From positions 6,882,001 to 6,946,000 of the forward strand of contig NZ_CP108364.1 of the NCBI RefSeq assembly GCF_035946055.1: a DNA stretch of 64,000 nt, in the 5' to 3' direction. The notes beneath the pieces are model-generated. The model saw nothing but the letters and a program-made list of their open reading frames with translations. It searched no databases and was not told the DNA's origin. Below, in pieces: positions 53,761 through 61,942 of the stretch; within the stretch, counting starts at the first letter, position 1, and every line of letters begins with the position of its first letter. The DNA comes from Streptomyces sp. NBC_01341 (GTDB lineage Bacteria > Actinomycetota > Actinomycetes > Streptomycetales > Streptomycetaceae). The translations under genes and the position numbers were made by a program.

Positions 53761-56694
53761 ATGCCGACCGCACCCCAGACCACCGACGAGCTGTACCAGG
53801 CACTCCAGGAGAACGACCGGCTTCCCTACGGGCGCACGCGCACCGTCACGGCCGAAGAACTCGTCGACGCCGCGGAGCGGTTCGATGAGCCGGTGCCGCT
53901 CGTGCACGCGCTGTTCGAGCTACAGGAGGCGTACACCTACGGCTCCGAGCCCCGGAAGTCGCCCGTCGTCTTCGCCCGGGTGCTCACCCTGTTCGACGAG
54001 CAGCCCGACGTCTTCGACGAACGGCTGCGCCACACGCTGTTCTGGCGGTTCAAGTGGGTGGCCAACGCCCTTCGTCAGCTCCCCGAGATACCGCTGGTCA
54101 GCCTGCGCCAGTGGCTGACGGAGATGGGTGAACGGTACGAGAAGGCGGGCTTCGGCCTCCAGCCCTACTACGGGCAGGCCTACCAGCTCGCGGCCCACGC
54201 AGGCGAGGACACCACGCTCGCCTACGAGCTGTGGGCGGGCAGGGCCCGCACGCCGCTCAGCGACTGCGAGGCGTGCGAGATCTGCGAGCGGGCCCGGTTC
54301 CACCTCGCCGCCGGGGACGACGAGCGTGCGCTGCGGACCTGGGAACCCGTCCTGGACGGAAAGGAATCCTGTCAGGAGGAGCCCGCCCGCTCCGTCTCGT
54401 ACGCACTGTTGCCCCTGCTGCGGACCGGCAGGACCGACCGGGCCCGTGAACTGCACCTCGCCGGCTACCGGCGCTGCCGCCGCAACCCCTCGATGGCCGG
54501 CGAGATCGGCCGCCACCTGGAGTTCTGCGCGCTGACGGGTAACGAGGCGCGCGGGCTGGAACTGCTGGCCGAGAACCGGAGCCTGCTCGACGACGTCGAC
54601 TCACCGCTCGACCTGTGCGACTTCCTCACCGGTGTGGAAGTCCTCCTCCAGCGCGTCGAGGACCTCGGCCACGGTGACCTGCCCGCCGCCGGATTCGCGG
54701 GGCGCACCTGGACCGTGGCCGGCCTGCGCGCCGAGGTGCACGGCCGCGCCGACGCCCACGCCGCCCGGTTCGACGCACGAAACGAGACCTCGGCGCACAC
54801 CGACCGGCGGAGGGCCCGCCTCGACCGCGCCCCGCTCACAGCCGCGCTGGAACTCACCCTGCGCACCCGGAGCCTCGACGAGGCGGCCGCGGAGGCGCCC
54901 GCCGCCGCGCCCGCCGCCCGTGCGGCCGTCGCCGTTCCCGAAGCGCTTCCCGAACTCGTCGCCCGGGCAAGGGAACTGGACGAACAGGGCCACCCGGAGG
55001 CACAGGTCTGCTGGGCGCGGCTGCGCGCACTCACCGCCGCCCGGGACTACACCCACCCCGACGACCCGGCCGTCGGCCCGCTCGTACGTCTGCGCGCGGA
55101 CCTGCTGGCCGACGAGGCGAACCGGGCCGGGGAGAGGGACGAGTACGCCGAATCCGCAGACCTGCACGCCGAGGCGGCAGGGCTGTACGAGGACGCCGGG
55201 ATGCCCGGTGAGGCAGCCGTCGCCCAGGCCTGCGCCCTGCTCGCCGCGGCGGAGGTCCCCGTAGAGGGTGCCGACGGTGCAGAGGCGAAGGCCGCCGCGC
55301 TGACCGCCGCCCACGAGGCCGTCGTCCGTCTGCACGAGGAAACCGACGGCCTCGCCCCCCATCAGGAGGCACGCCTGCTGCGGCTGCGGGCGACCGCCCT
55401 CGGCATGCGCCTCCAGACGTCGGGGAGCGACGAACACGTCACGCCGGTGTTCGCGGAGGTGGACCTGCTCCACGCCTTCGCCACCCGGCACGACAACATC
55501 ACACAGATCTCCGGCGCTCTGATGCTTCGGGCCAGCACGCATGCCATCTCCGGCGCCCTGCCTGCCGCGGTTGCGGAGATCGACGCGTTGCTGCACCGGC
55601 TGAAGACGCACGGCCCCGCGTGGCACCTGCCCCGTACGCTCGGACTGCGCGGCCGTCTGCAGCTCGGTCTCCGCGACGCCCCCGCAGCGCACGCGGACCT
55701 GTCCGAGGGACTGCGACTGGCCGCCGACTGGCCGGTCGATGTCATCGACACCGCCCGACTCCACGCCGATCTCGCGGAGACGTGCATGCACCTCGGGCGT
55801 TCCGAGGAGGCGCTGCGCCACCTCACGCGGTCGGCTGAGGCGGAACTGCGCCGCGGCAGCCGTACCGACGCGTACTGCGCGTACAGCAACGCGGCACAGC
55901 TCAGTCTCGACCTGGGCCGCGTCGAGGACTGCATCGCTCTGCTCGACTCCCTCCTGACCGAGCCGGACGTCGCCGCCGGCGAGCTGGACGACCGGCTCGT
56001 CGCCCAGCTCCGCCTGACCCGCGCCCGCGCGCTGCACTCGGGAGAGGACCTCAAGGCCGCCGTCGTGGAATTCGTGGCCCTGGCCGCCGAGTCGGCAGGC
56101 TGGGACGACGACCCGGGGAGCCACGCCATGATCGCCGCGGAGACAGCCGTGCTCCTCGGCGAGTCCGGGGAGTTCGACCGGGCCGGGGAGGTCGCCGCGC
56201 AGGCACTCGCCGCCCACGCCCGGGCACCGCGCTACGAACACGTCAGCAACAGCCTGCGAGAACTCGCGAGGCTCCAGGCCCAGAACCAGGGCCCCGACGG
56301 CCTGGAGCAGGCACTCGAACGTCTCGCCGACGCCGGCAGGATCGCCGACGAGGCCCGCGCGGCCGACTACGAGGCACACGGCCGCTCCCTGGACACCGCT
56401 CTGGCCTACGAACACGGACGGGTCTACGCCTACGCGGGCGAGTACGAGAAGGCACTGGTCGCGTTGGACAAGGCACTTGCCCTGATCGGCGAGCCCGGAA
56501 GGGAGGAGGACCGCGCCGGCGAGTGGGCCGAGTGCGTCCGCCTCGCGGGCGCCGTGGAGGGCATCTACCTGGAACGGCCCGCCCCCGCGCTCACCCGCCT
56601 CGACGCGGCCGTCTCCCGCCTGACCGCCCTGGGCCACACCGAGGAGACCGAGCCGCTGACCGCCTTGGCGGCCCGGCTGCGCGACGAGAAGTGA
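53761..56694 (+). CDS. Large tetratricopeptide-repeat-like protein, coupled to HSP90 gene
   Basis: 977 aa, all alpha-helical with many degenerate TPR-like hairpins (e.g. YAESADLHAEAAGLYEDAGMPGEAAVAQ, RLHADLAETCMHLGRSEEALRHL, YEHGRVYAYAGEYEKALVALDKALAL). N-terminal ~270 residues are a distinct helical part; an Ala/Glu-rich linker lies near 380-400. ATG starts 2 bp after the HSP90 stop (TGACGATG), so synthesis is coupled. TPR proteins are classic Hsp90 co-chaperone partners; here pairing in one operon suggests a dedicated complex. Ends with a strong terminator 3 bp later. Confidence 0.88.
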   Translation: MPTAPQTTDELYQALQENDRLPYGRTRTVTAEELVDAAERFDEPVPLVHALFELQEAYTYGSEPRKSPVVFARVLTLFDEQPDVFDERLRHTLFWRFKWVANALRQLPEIPLVSLRQWLTEMGERYEKAGFGLQPYYGQAYQLAAHAGEDTTLAYELWAGRARTPLSDCEACEICERARFHLAAGDDERALRTWEPVLDGKESCQEEPARSVSYALLPLLRTGRTDRARELHLAGYRRCRRNPSMAGEIGRHLEFCALTGNEARGLELLAENRSLLDDVDSPLDLCDFLTGVEVLLQRVEDLGHGDLPAAGFAGRTWTVAGLRAEVHGRADAHAARFDARNETSAHTDRRRARLDRAPLTAALELTLRTRSLDEAAAEAPAAAPAARAAVAVPEALPELVARARELDEQGHPEAQVCWARLRALTAARDYTHPDDPAVGPLVRLRADLLADEANRAGERDEYAESADLHAEAAGLYEDAGMPGEAAVAQACALLAAAEVPVEGADGAEAKAAALTAAHEAVVRLHEETDGLAPHQEARLLRLRATALGMRLQTSGSDEHVTPVFAEVDLLHAFATRHDNITQISGALMLRASTHAISGALPAAVAEIDALLHRLKTHGPAWHLPRTLGLRGRLQLGLRDAPAAHADLSEGLRLAADWPVDVIDTARLHADLAETCMHLGRSEEALRHLTRSAEAELRRGSRTDAYCAYSNAAQLSLDLGRVEDCIALLDSLLTEPDVAAGELDDRLVAQLRLTRARALHSGEDLKAAVVEFVALAAESAGWDDDPGSHAMIAAETAVLLGESGEFDRAGEVAAQALAAHARAPRYEHVSNSLRELARLQAQNQGPDGLEQALERLADAGRIADEARAADYEAHGRSLDTALAYEHGRVYAYAGEYEKALVALDKALALIGEPGREEDRAGEWAECVRLAGAVEGIYLERPAPALTRLDAAVSRLTALGHTEETEPLTALAARLRDEK

Positions 56695-56697
56695 CAC

Positions 56698-56745
56698 GGC
56701 GCGCGGTGCCGGACCGGGCGAGAGCCCCGTCCGGCACCGCGCGCC
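56698..56745 (+). terminator. Terminator of the HSP90/TPR operon
   Basis: GGCGCGCGGTGCCGGAC with perfect complement, 17-bp stem; the loop itself contains CGGG/CCCC. Starts 4 bp past the TPR stop. Confidence 0.85.
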
Positions 56746-56959
56746 TCCTGGGCGTCCGGGCTGCCGGCGCCGACCGGGTGGTGAGGGTGCCGCGGCTTCG
56801 CGCTGCACGCCGTGCGTGGCCGAGCGGAGCCCGGATGGTTGCCCCGGTCGTTCCGCGCCCGGCAGGGCGGCACGGGTGCGGCGAGCGGCTCCGGAACGTG
56901 CGCAGGCCGTGTGCGCCGATGCCTCACCGTGCCGCGGGGCGCCGTCGTAGGTTGAACGG

Positions 56960-57781
56960 ATGACGACGACCACCGCATCACAGGAAGCCTTCCTGCAGGC
57001 GTTTCACGCCGAGCACCCGGCGGTCACCGCCGAGGCATTCGGTCGTGGCCGCGCCCCGGACGGAAGGTCCAGCTACGAGATTTTGCGCGATCGGGTTTCC
57101 GGCAGCGGGCGTGTTCTGGACCTGGGGTGCGGGGACGGGCTCCTGCTCGAGTACCTGGCCGCGAGCGAGGGCCGACAGCTCGCCGGAGTGGATCTCTCGC
57201 CGGAAGAAGTGGCGCTGGCACGACGCCGGCCCGCCCTCTCCGGAGCGCGGCTGGAAGCAGGGCGAGCCCAGGACCTGCCCTTCGCCGACGGCAGCTTCGA
57301 CGCCTGTGTCTCGCACATGGCGCTGATGCTGATGGCCGACATCGAGCAGGTCGCGGCGGAGGTCGCCCGAGTTCTGTCACCCGGCGGAGCGCTGGCCTGC
57401 GTGCTGGGCGGCGGCGTCGAGGGCGAGGCGTACGAGCGGTTCAGCGCATTGGTGCGGTCCATGCTCGACGAGGTGCCCGCGGCACAACGCGTCCCGGCAC
57501 TGGGGGACAGAAGGACACGCGCCCGTGAAGGACTGGACGAGGTCCTCGGCACCGCGGGCTTCGGTGCTACGCAGTGGGAGACCGTACCCATCGACCTGAG
57601 CGGCTCTGCCGACCAGGTGTGGGGGTCCCTGGCGGGCATGTACGACCTCGGTCCGCTGGATCGTGCCGCTGCGACGACCTTGCGTGAGAGCTTCCTCGCC
57701 GGCACGGCGGAACTGACCGACCCGGACGGACACCTCGCGTGTGTCTTCAGAATCCACGTGGCGACGGCACACCTGCGCTGA
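56960..57781 (+). CDS. Class I SAM-dependent methyltransferase
   Basis: 273 aa. Motif I VLDLGCGDGLLLEYLA, then AGVDLSPEEVALARRR, QDLPFADGSFDACVSHMALMLM and VLSPGGALACVLGG: the Methyltransf_11/UbiE-like pattern. Small-molecule acceptor unknown. ATG with ribosome site weak (GTAGGTTGAACGG before it). Convergent with the esterase gene; shared hairpin between them. Confidence 0.9.
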   Translation: MTTTTASQEAFLQAFHAEHPAVTAEAFGRGRAPDGRSSYEILRDRVSGSGRVLDLGCGDGLLLEYLAASEGRQLAGVDLSPEEVALARRRPALSGARLEAGRAQDLPFADGSFDACVSHMALMLMADIEQVAAEVARVLSPGGALACVLGGGVEGEAYERFSALVRSMLDEVPAAQRVPALGDRRTRAREGLDEVLGTAGFGATQWETVPIDLSGSADQVWGSLAGMYDLGPLDRAAATTLRESFLAGTAELTDPDGHLACVFRIHVATAHLR

Positions 57782-57850
57782 GGATCCCTGGACCGGTCGC
57801 GGCGGCGGGAGGGCGCCCCGCCCTTCGGGAAACGCGGGGGCGGCCCCGCC

Positions 57851-57898
57851 GGGCCACGGACCGTCGGGCTCAGCACCGACTCCCGCCGTCCGTGGCCC
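57851..57898. terminator. Bidirectional hairpin between convergent genes
   Basis: GGGCCACGGAC ... GTCCGTGGCCC (11-bp stem, 26-nt loop), between the ends of the methyltransferase and SGNH-hydrolase genes. Confidence 0.6.
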
Positions 57899-57926
57899 GT
57901 CGAGGACCGCCCCGCCGTCGCACCCG

Positions 57927-59162
57927 TCAGCCGCGCCCGCACTCCAGGGACGTCAGAGCCACCGAGTCGGCCATCGCCTGCATGCCCTTGTCGTTGGGGT
58001 GCAGGTGGTCGCCGCCGTCGAACGTCGGCAGGATCCGCTGCGCGTCGTACGGGCTGCGCAGCACCTTGTCGAAGTCGGCCACGGCGTCCGCCTCCCCGCT
58101 CGTGCGGATCCACTCGTTCACCTCGGTGCGCACGGCCTCACCCTGTGGATCCCACTCCGACCAGCCCTTGAACGGCAGGACGGTGGCGCTCACGACACAG
58201 AGGCCCGCCGCGTGGGACCGGTCGATGATCTCGCGGTATCCCGCGATGAGCGCGGCCCCCGTAACGCCGCTGTGCGACTTGAGATCGTTGACGCCCTCGA
58301 ACAGCACGACGGTCCGCGCGCCCGGCAGCGACAGCACATCACGGTCGAGCCGCTTGAGGGCGCTCTGCGCGGCGCCGTCGGCCAGCACCTTGTTGCCCGA
58401 GATCCCCGCGTTCGCCACGCCCTTCACCGTGCTGTCCGGGGAAGCGTGCAGTCGTCGGGCCAGATAGTCCGGCCAGCGGAGGTTCTTGTCGCTGCTCGAC
58501 TGCCAGCCGTCCGTGATGGAGTCCCCGAGCGTCACCACGCCACCGGCGCCCCGGTCCGCGTCCACGGTGACCGCGTCGAGGTAGAACCACGACCCCAGCC
58601 GCTCCGTGTACGCGCCGCCGCTCTCCTCCGCCGCGTGCTCGCCACTCGTGGCGTATGAGGTCTGCATGGCCATCCCGTGCCCGCTCGCCGGGCCGCCTGC
58701 GTCACGGACGTACAGGCTCACGGCCAGATCGCTCATCGCCGCGACCTTGCCGGGCACGGGGTCGCTGTAGCGGATCTCGCCCGGCGCCAGGGTCACCGAC
58801 GGCTCCGCGCCGAACGTGAGTCTCTTGTTGCTGCCGCGCCGCAGCAGGGCGCCGCTGTCGCGCAGCCCGGCGTACGCGCTGCCGATGACGAGGGGACGGT
58901 CGCCGAAGGCGTTGGAAACCCGGACCCGCAGTCCCTTGCCGCCGACACTCGTCCGCAGGACGAGCCGGTAGCTCCGGTCGCCGGAAGCGTCCCCCAGACG
59001 GTCGGCGCTCGCTGCCCAGGTGACGACCGACTTCGCGGGAGGTGCGGCCGTGGGCGCTGCCGCGTCGGCCGACGGCACGTGGGCCGGCCCAAGGAGAGTC
59101 ACCGCGAGGGTGAGTGCGCCGATCAGGCCGAGGCGCACGGCGCGGCGTACGGGCGCGCTCAC
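57927..59162 (-). CDS. Secreted SGNH/GDSL hydrolase (carbohydrate esterase-like)
   Basis: 411 aa. Signal peptide: basic start then LIGALTLAVTLLGPAHV and SADAAAP. Residues ~45-200 form a beta-sandwich-like N-terminal module; SGNH blocks follow: VVTLGDSITDGWQS (Ser), GISGNKV, FEGVNDLKSHS (Asn) and GGDHLHPND (Asp/His). The GTG start overlaps the stop of the GH95 gene (GTGA), so the two are translationally coupled. Probably removes acetyl or other ester groups from the same glycan. Ends the right-end operon segment. Confidence 0.9.
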   Translation of the reverse strand: MSAPVRRAVRLGLIGALTLAVTLLGPAHVPSADAAAPTAAPPAKSVVTWAASADRLGDASGDRSYRLVLRTSVGGKGLRVRVSNAFGDRPLVIGSAYAGLRDSGALLRRGSNKRLTFGAEPSVTLAPGEIRYSDPVPGKVAAMSDLAVSLYVRDAGGPASGHGMAMQTSYATSGEHAAEESGGAYTERLGSWFYLDAVTVDADRGAGGVVTLGDSITDGWQSSSDKNLRWPDYLARRLHASPDSTVKGVANAGISGNKVLADGAAQSALKRLDRDVLSLPGARTVVLFEGVNDLKSHSGVTGAALIAGYREIIDRSHAAGLCVVSATVLPFKGWSEWDPQGEAVRTEVNEWIRTSGEADAVADFDKVLRSPYDAQRILPTFDGGDHLHPNDKGMQAMADSVALTSLECGRG

Positions 59163-61597
59163 GCGAAGTCCCGCAGGGTGACGGCCGCGCCGGGCCGGAT
59201 GTCCACGTCCCGTGTGCGGCCGCCGGCCGAGACCTTCGTCGTGCGTCCGCCTACACTGCGGATCCTCGCCTCACGGACCTTCCCGTCCCGCCAGCTCAGG
59301 TCCACGACGAACCCGCCGCGCGCGCCGACACCGGTGACCGAGCCGGACCGTGCCCACGCGTCCGGCAGCGCGGGAAGCAGCTCGATGTGCCCGGGCCGCG
59401 AATAGAGCAGCATCTCGATCATCGCGGCGGGTGTGCCGAAGTTCGACTCGATCTGGAAGATACCTCGGCCCTTCTCGACCTCGTAGATGTCGAAGAGGTT
59501 CATCGAGCTGCCGTTGCTGCCGTCGACGGAGGGCCGCAGGTTGTTGACGACCAGCGCGTACGCGTTGTCCGCGTGCTTCAGACGCGCCCAGCACAGGGCG
59601 CGCCAGGCGTTCGCCCAGCCGAAACTCTCCATGCCACGGGCGGTGAGGAGTTCGGTAGCACCCTTCACCAGGGCCGCCGGCGATGCGTCGGGGCGGATGC
59701 GGTCACCGGGGAACAGCCCGATCAGCGGTGAGAGATGGCGGTGAGTGGTCTCGCCGAGGTTGTCGGGGGACATCCACTCCTGGAGCCAGCCGGTCTTCGG
59801 ACTGACCTCCGGCATGTACAGGCGCTCCTGGAGCCCCGCCACAGTCCTGGCGAAGGTGGCGTCCTCGCCGAGGAGCCGGCAGGCCTCGCGGTAGTTGGCG
59901 AACAGCTGGCGGACCACCTCCTGCGCGTACGTGATGCCCTTCGCGTCCTGGGGGCCGTGCTCGGGCGACCAGTCGCTGTCGGCGACGAGGACCTCGCGCT
60001 CCCCGCCGGTCTCCGCGTCCGTGACCGTCATGGTCACCAGCCGGGTCTCCCAGAACTCGCAGGCGCCCTTGAGCAAGGGGTAGATCCTCTTCACGTGGGC
60101 GAGATCCCGCGTGTACTCGTAGTGCTCCCACAGCGAGTTGCAGAGCCAGGCGTTGCCCGGCGGGTGCCACCACCAGCCGAGCCCGCCGTGGATGTTCGTG
60201 GAGTACGCCACGGTCCAGCCGGCGACCCTCCCCGAGGAGTTCCGGAACCGGTTGCGGGGATCGTTGAAGTTCTTCCGGGTGAGTTCCGTCCAGACCGGAA
60301 GCTGCGCGAGGCAGTAGTCGGTGAAGGCGTCGAAGTTGCGCGAGAGTGCCGTCCGGTCGGCCATCCAGTAGTTCATCTGGATGTTGACGTCGGTGTGGTA
60401 GTCGCCCATCCAGTCCGGATCGTTGCCGTCCAGCCACGGACCCTGGAGGGCGACCGGAAGGCCGTCCCGCGAACTGCTGACCATCAGGTACCGTCCGAAC
60501 TGCAGGTACAGCGCTTCGAGTTCGGGGTCGGGAACGTCCTGCTGCGTCCGGTACTTGAGCCGCTCCCAGGTGTCGAGGGCCCGCTGCTCCGCCGTGGAGG
60601 TGCCCAGCGAGATGCTCATCCCACCGAACTGTTCCCGGTGGTCGGCGACATGCGTGTGCAGAAGTGTGGTGGGGGACAGACGCGCGGCGTCCAGGACCTT
60701 GGTCACGGCGAGCGCCGCCGGATCGAGGTCCGGGTCGCGGAAGCCGGCGGTGGAGTCGGGGGTGTAGTTGGATCCACCGCTGATGACCAGGGTCAGGTCG
60801 GCGCACCGGGTGAAGTCGATGCGCGAGCCGCTGGTGGTGACCGAACCGCTCCTGCTGCGTGCGGTGACGGCGGCGCCGTAGCGCAGCCCGTTCGCGAACT
60901 GTGCGCCGAAGAACAGGCTGTCCTTCTTCGCGTCCGCAGATGTCTTCTCGCCGTGCGTGCCGTCGAGCGAGATCATTCCGGTGTAGTGGCCGCCGCCGCG
61001 CTGCGAGAAGTGGACGACGATCACATCGTCGGGGTGGCTGGCGAAGACGCGGCGCTCGTAGGTGACGCCCGACCTGGTGTATCCGGAGAGGACCAGTCCC
61101 TGCTCGACGTCCAGCTCACGGCGGAAGCCGTTGACCGATCCGAGATCATGGTCAGGGATCTCGACCGTCACATGTGCCAGCTGGGTGAGGCTGCCGAAGT
61201 CGGCGCGTCCGTAGGGGAACTGACCGTCCGACTCCAGCTTGTCGTTGATCCCGCCGGTCCACAGTGTGGCGTCGGAGACGAAGAGGAGTTCATGGCCGGG
61301 GTCGTTGCCGACGAGCGCGCCGAGCCGGCCGTTGCCGACGGGCAGGGCCCGCTCGAGCATCGTCGTCCCACCCGCCGGGGCGCGGTACCACATCCGGGTC
61401 GTGGAGCCCTCGCCGTCGGCGAGCATGGGGGAGACCGCCGGGCGCTGCGGGGGAGCGGTCACCGCGAACGCGGGCAGGCCGCCGAGCGCGGTGAGCGCGC
61501 CGACGCCGGCGGCGAGGGAGAGCACACGGCGCCGGGTGGGGTCCGGGCCGTCGCCGGGACCGGTCTGCACGGGTCTGTTCTGCTGCTGGTCGTACAC
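59159..61597 (-). CDS. Glycoside hydrolase family 95 protein (alpha-L-fucosidase/alpha-L-galactosidase), Tat-exported
   Basis: 812 aa. N-terminal twin-arginine signal TRRRVLSLAAGVGALTALGG. The GH95 layout follows: beta-sandwich entry (MWYRAPAGGTTMLERALPVGNGRLGALVGND, LWTGGIND), catalytic (alpha/alpha)6 barrel with QGPWLDGNDPDWMGDYHTDVNIQMNYW, GWWWHPPGNAWLC and FGWANAWRALCWARL, and a C-terminal beta-domain. GH95 enzymes invert alpha-1,2-fucosyl (or L-galactosyl) residues, e.g. on xyloglucan or glycans. GTG start with GGAG seven bases upstream. 345 bp separates it from the GH27 gene upstream on the same strand. Confidence 0.92.
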   Translation of the reverse strand: MYDQQQNRPVQTGPGDGPDPTRRRVLSLAAGVGALTALGGLPAFAVTAPPQRPAVSPMLADGEGSTTRMWYRAPAGGTTMLERALPVGNGRLGALVGNDPGHELLFVSDATLWTGGINDKLESDGQFPYGRADFGSLTQLAHVTVEIPDHDLGSVNGFRRELDVEQGLVLSGYTRSGVTYERRVFASHPDDVIVVHFSQRGGGHYTGMISLDGTHGEKTSADAKKDSLFFGAQFANGLRYGAAVTARSRSGSVTTSGSRIDFTRCADLTLVISGGSNYTPDSTAGFRDPDLDPAALAVTKVLDAARLSPTTLLHTHVADHREQFGGMSISLGTSTAEQRALDTWERLKYRTQQDVPDPELEALYLQFGRYLMVSSSRDGLPVALQGPWLDGNDPDWMGDYHTDVNIQMNYWMADRTALSRNFDAFTDYCLAQLPVWTELTRKNFNDPRNRFRNSSGRVAGWTVAYSTNIHGGLGWWWHPPGNAWLCNSLWEHYEYTRDLAHVKRIYPLLKGACEFWETRLVTMTVTDAETGGEREVLVADSDWSPEHGPQDAKGITYAQEVVRQLFANYREACRLLGEDATFARTVAGLQERLYMPEVSPKTGWLQEWMSPDNLGETTHRHLSPLIGLFPGDRIRPDASPAALVKGATELLTARGMESFGWANAWRALCWARLKHADNAYALVVNNLRPSVDGSNGSSMNLFDIYEVEKGRGIFQIESNFGTPAAMIEMLLYSRPGHIELLPALPDAWARSGSVTGVGARGGFVVDLSWRDGKVREARIRSVGGRTTKVSAGGRTRDVDIRPGAAVTLRDFA

Positions 61598-61942
61598 GGG
61601 GAAACTCCATTCCTGCGGACATGCGGGTACGCGGACGGGAGGGCGCGGAGACGAGGAAGGCGTGGAATGAGGGGCACGGAGTGGTGCGGCCGGTGCCGGC
61701 GGCATGCGGACGCGTGGCCCGCTCCGGAGCCACTGCGGCAAAGCGGCCCCGACCGGTTGGGAGTGTGCGGTGCGCCGGGGCACGGACGGAAGAGGGTGCC
61801 GTGTGGCGTACCGGCAGGCGAACGGCTCCGTCGTGCCGGACCGGGCCGGAGAACGCGCCGTGGTACCGGAACCTGGCGGAAGCAGGGGCCGGGGGCGCGC
61901 CGCGATCGGTGCGCCCCCGGGACGTGCTCGTACGCGGCGGGG
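61598..61942. other. Intergenic region between GH27 and GH95 genes
   Basis: Contains the hairpin at 61891-61918 after the GH27 gene and probably a separate promoter for the GH95/esterase pair. No gene seen. Confidence 0.55.
61891..61918 (-). terminator. Hairpin terminator after the GH27 gene
   Basis: GGGGGCGC and GCGCCCCC, 8-bp stem, 12-nt loop, 25 bp beyond the GH27 stop (minus-strand sense). Confidence 0.55.

Noticed and set aside
54601..56973. 790-codon minus-strand frame over the TPR gene
   Set aside because: Shadow of a coding strand with strong third-position GC bias; no motif.
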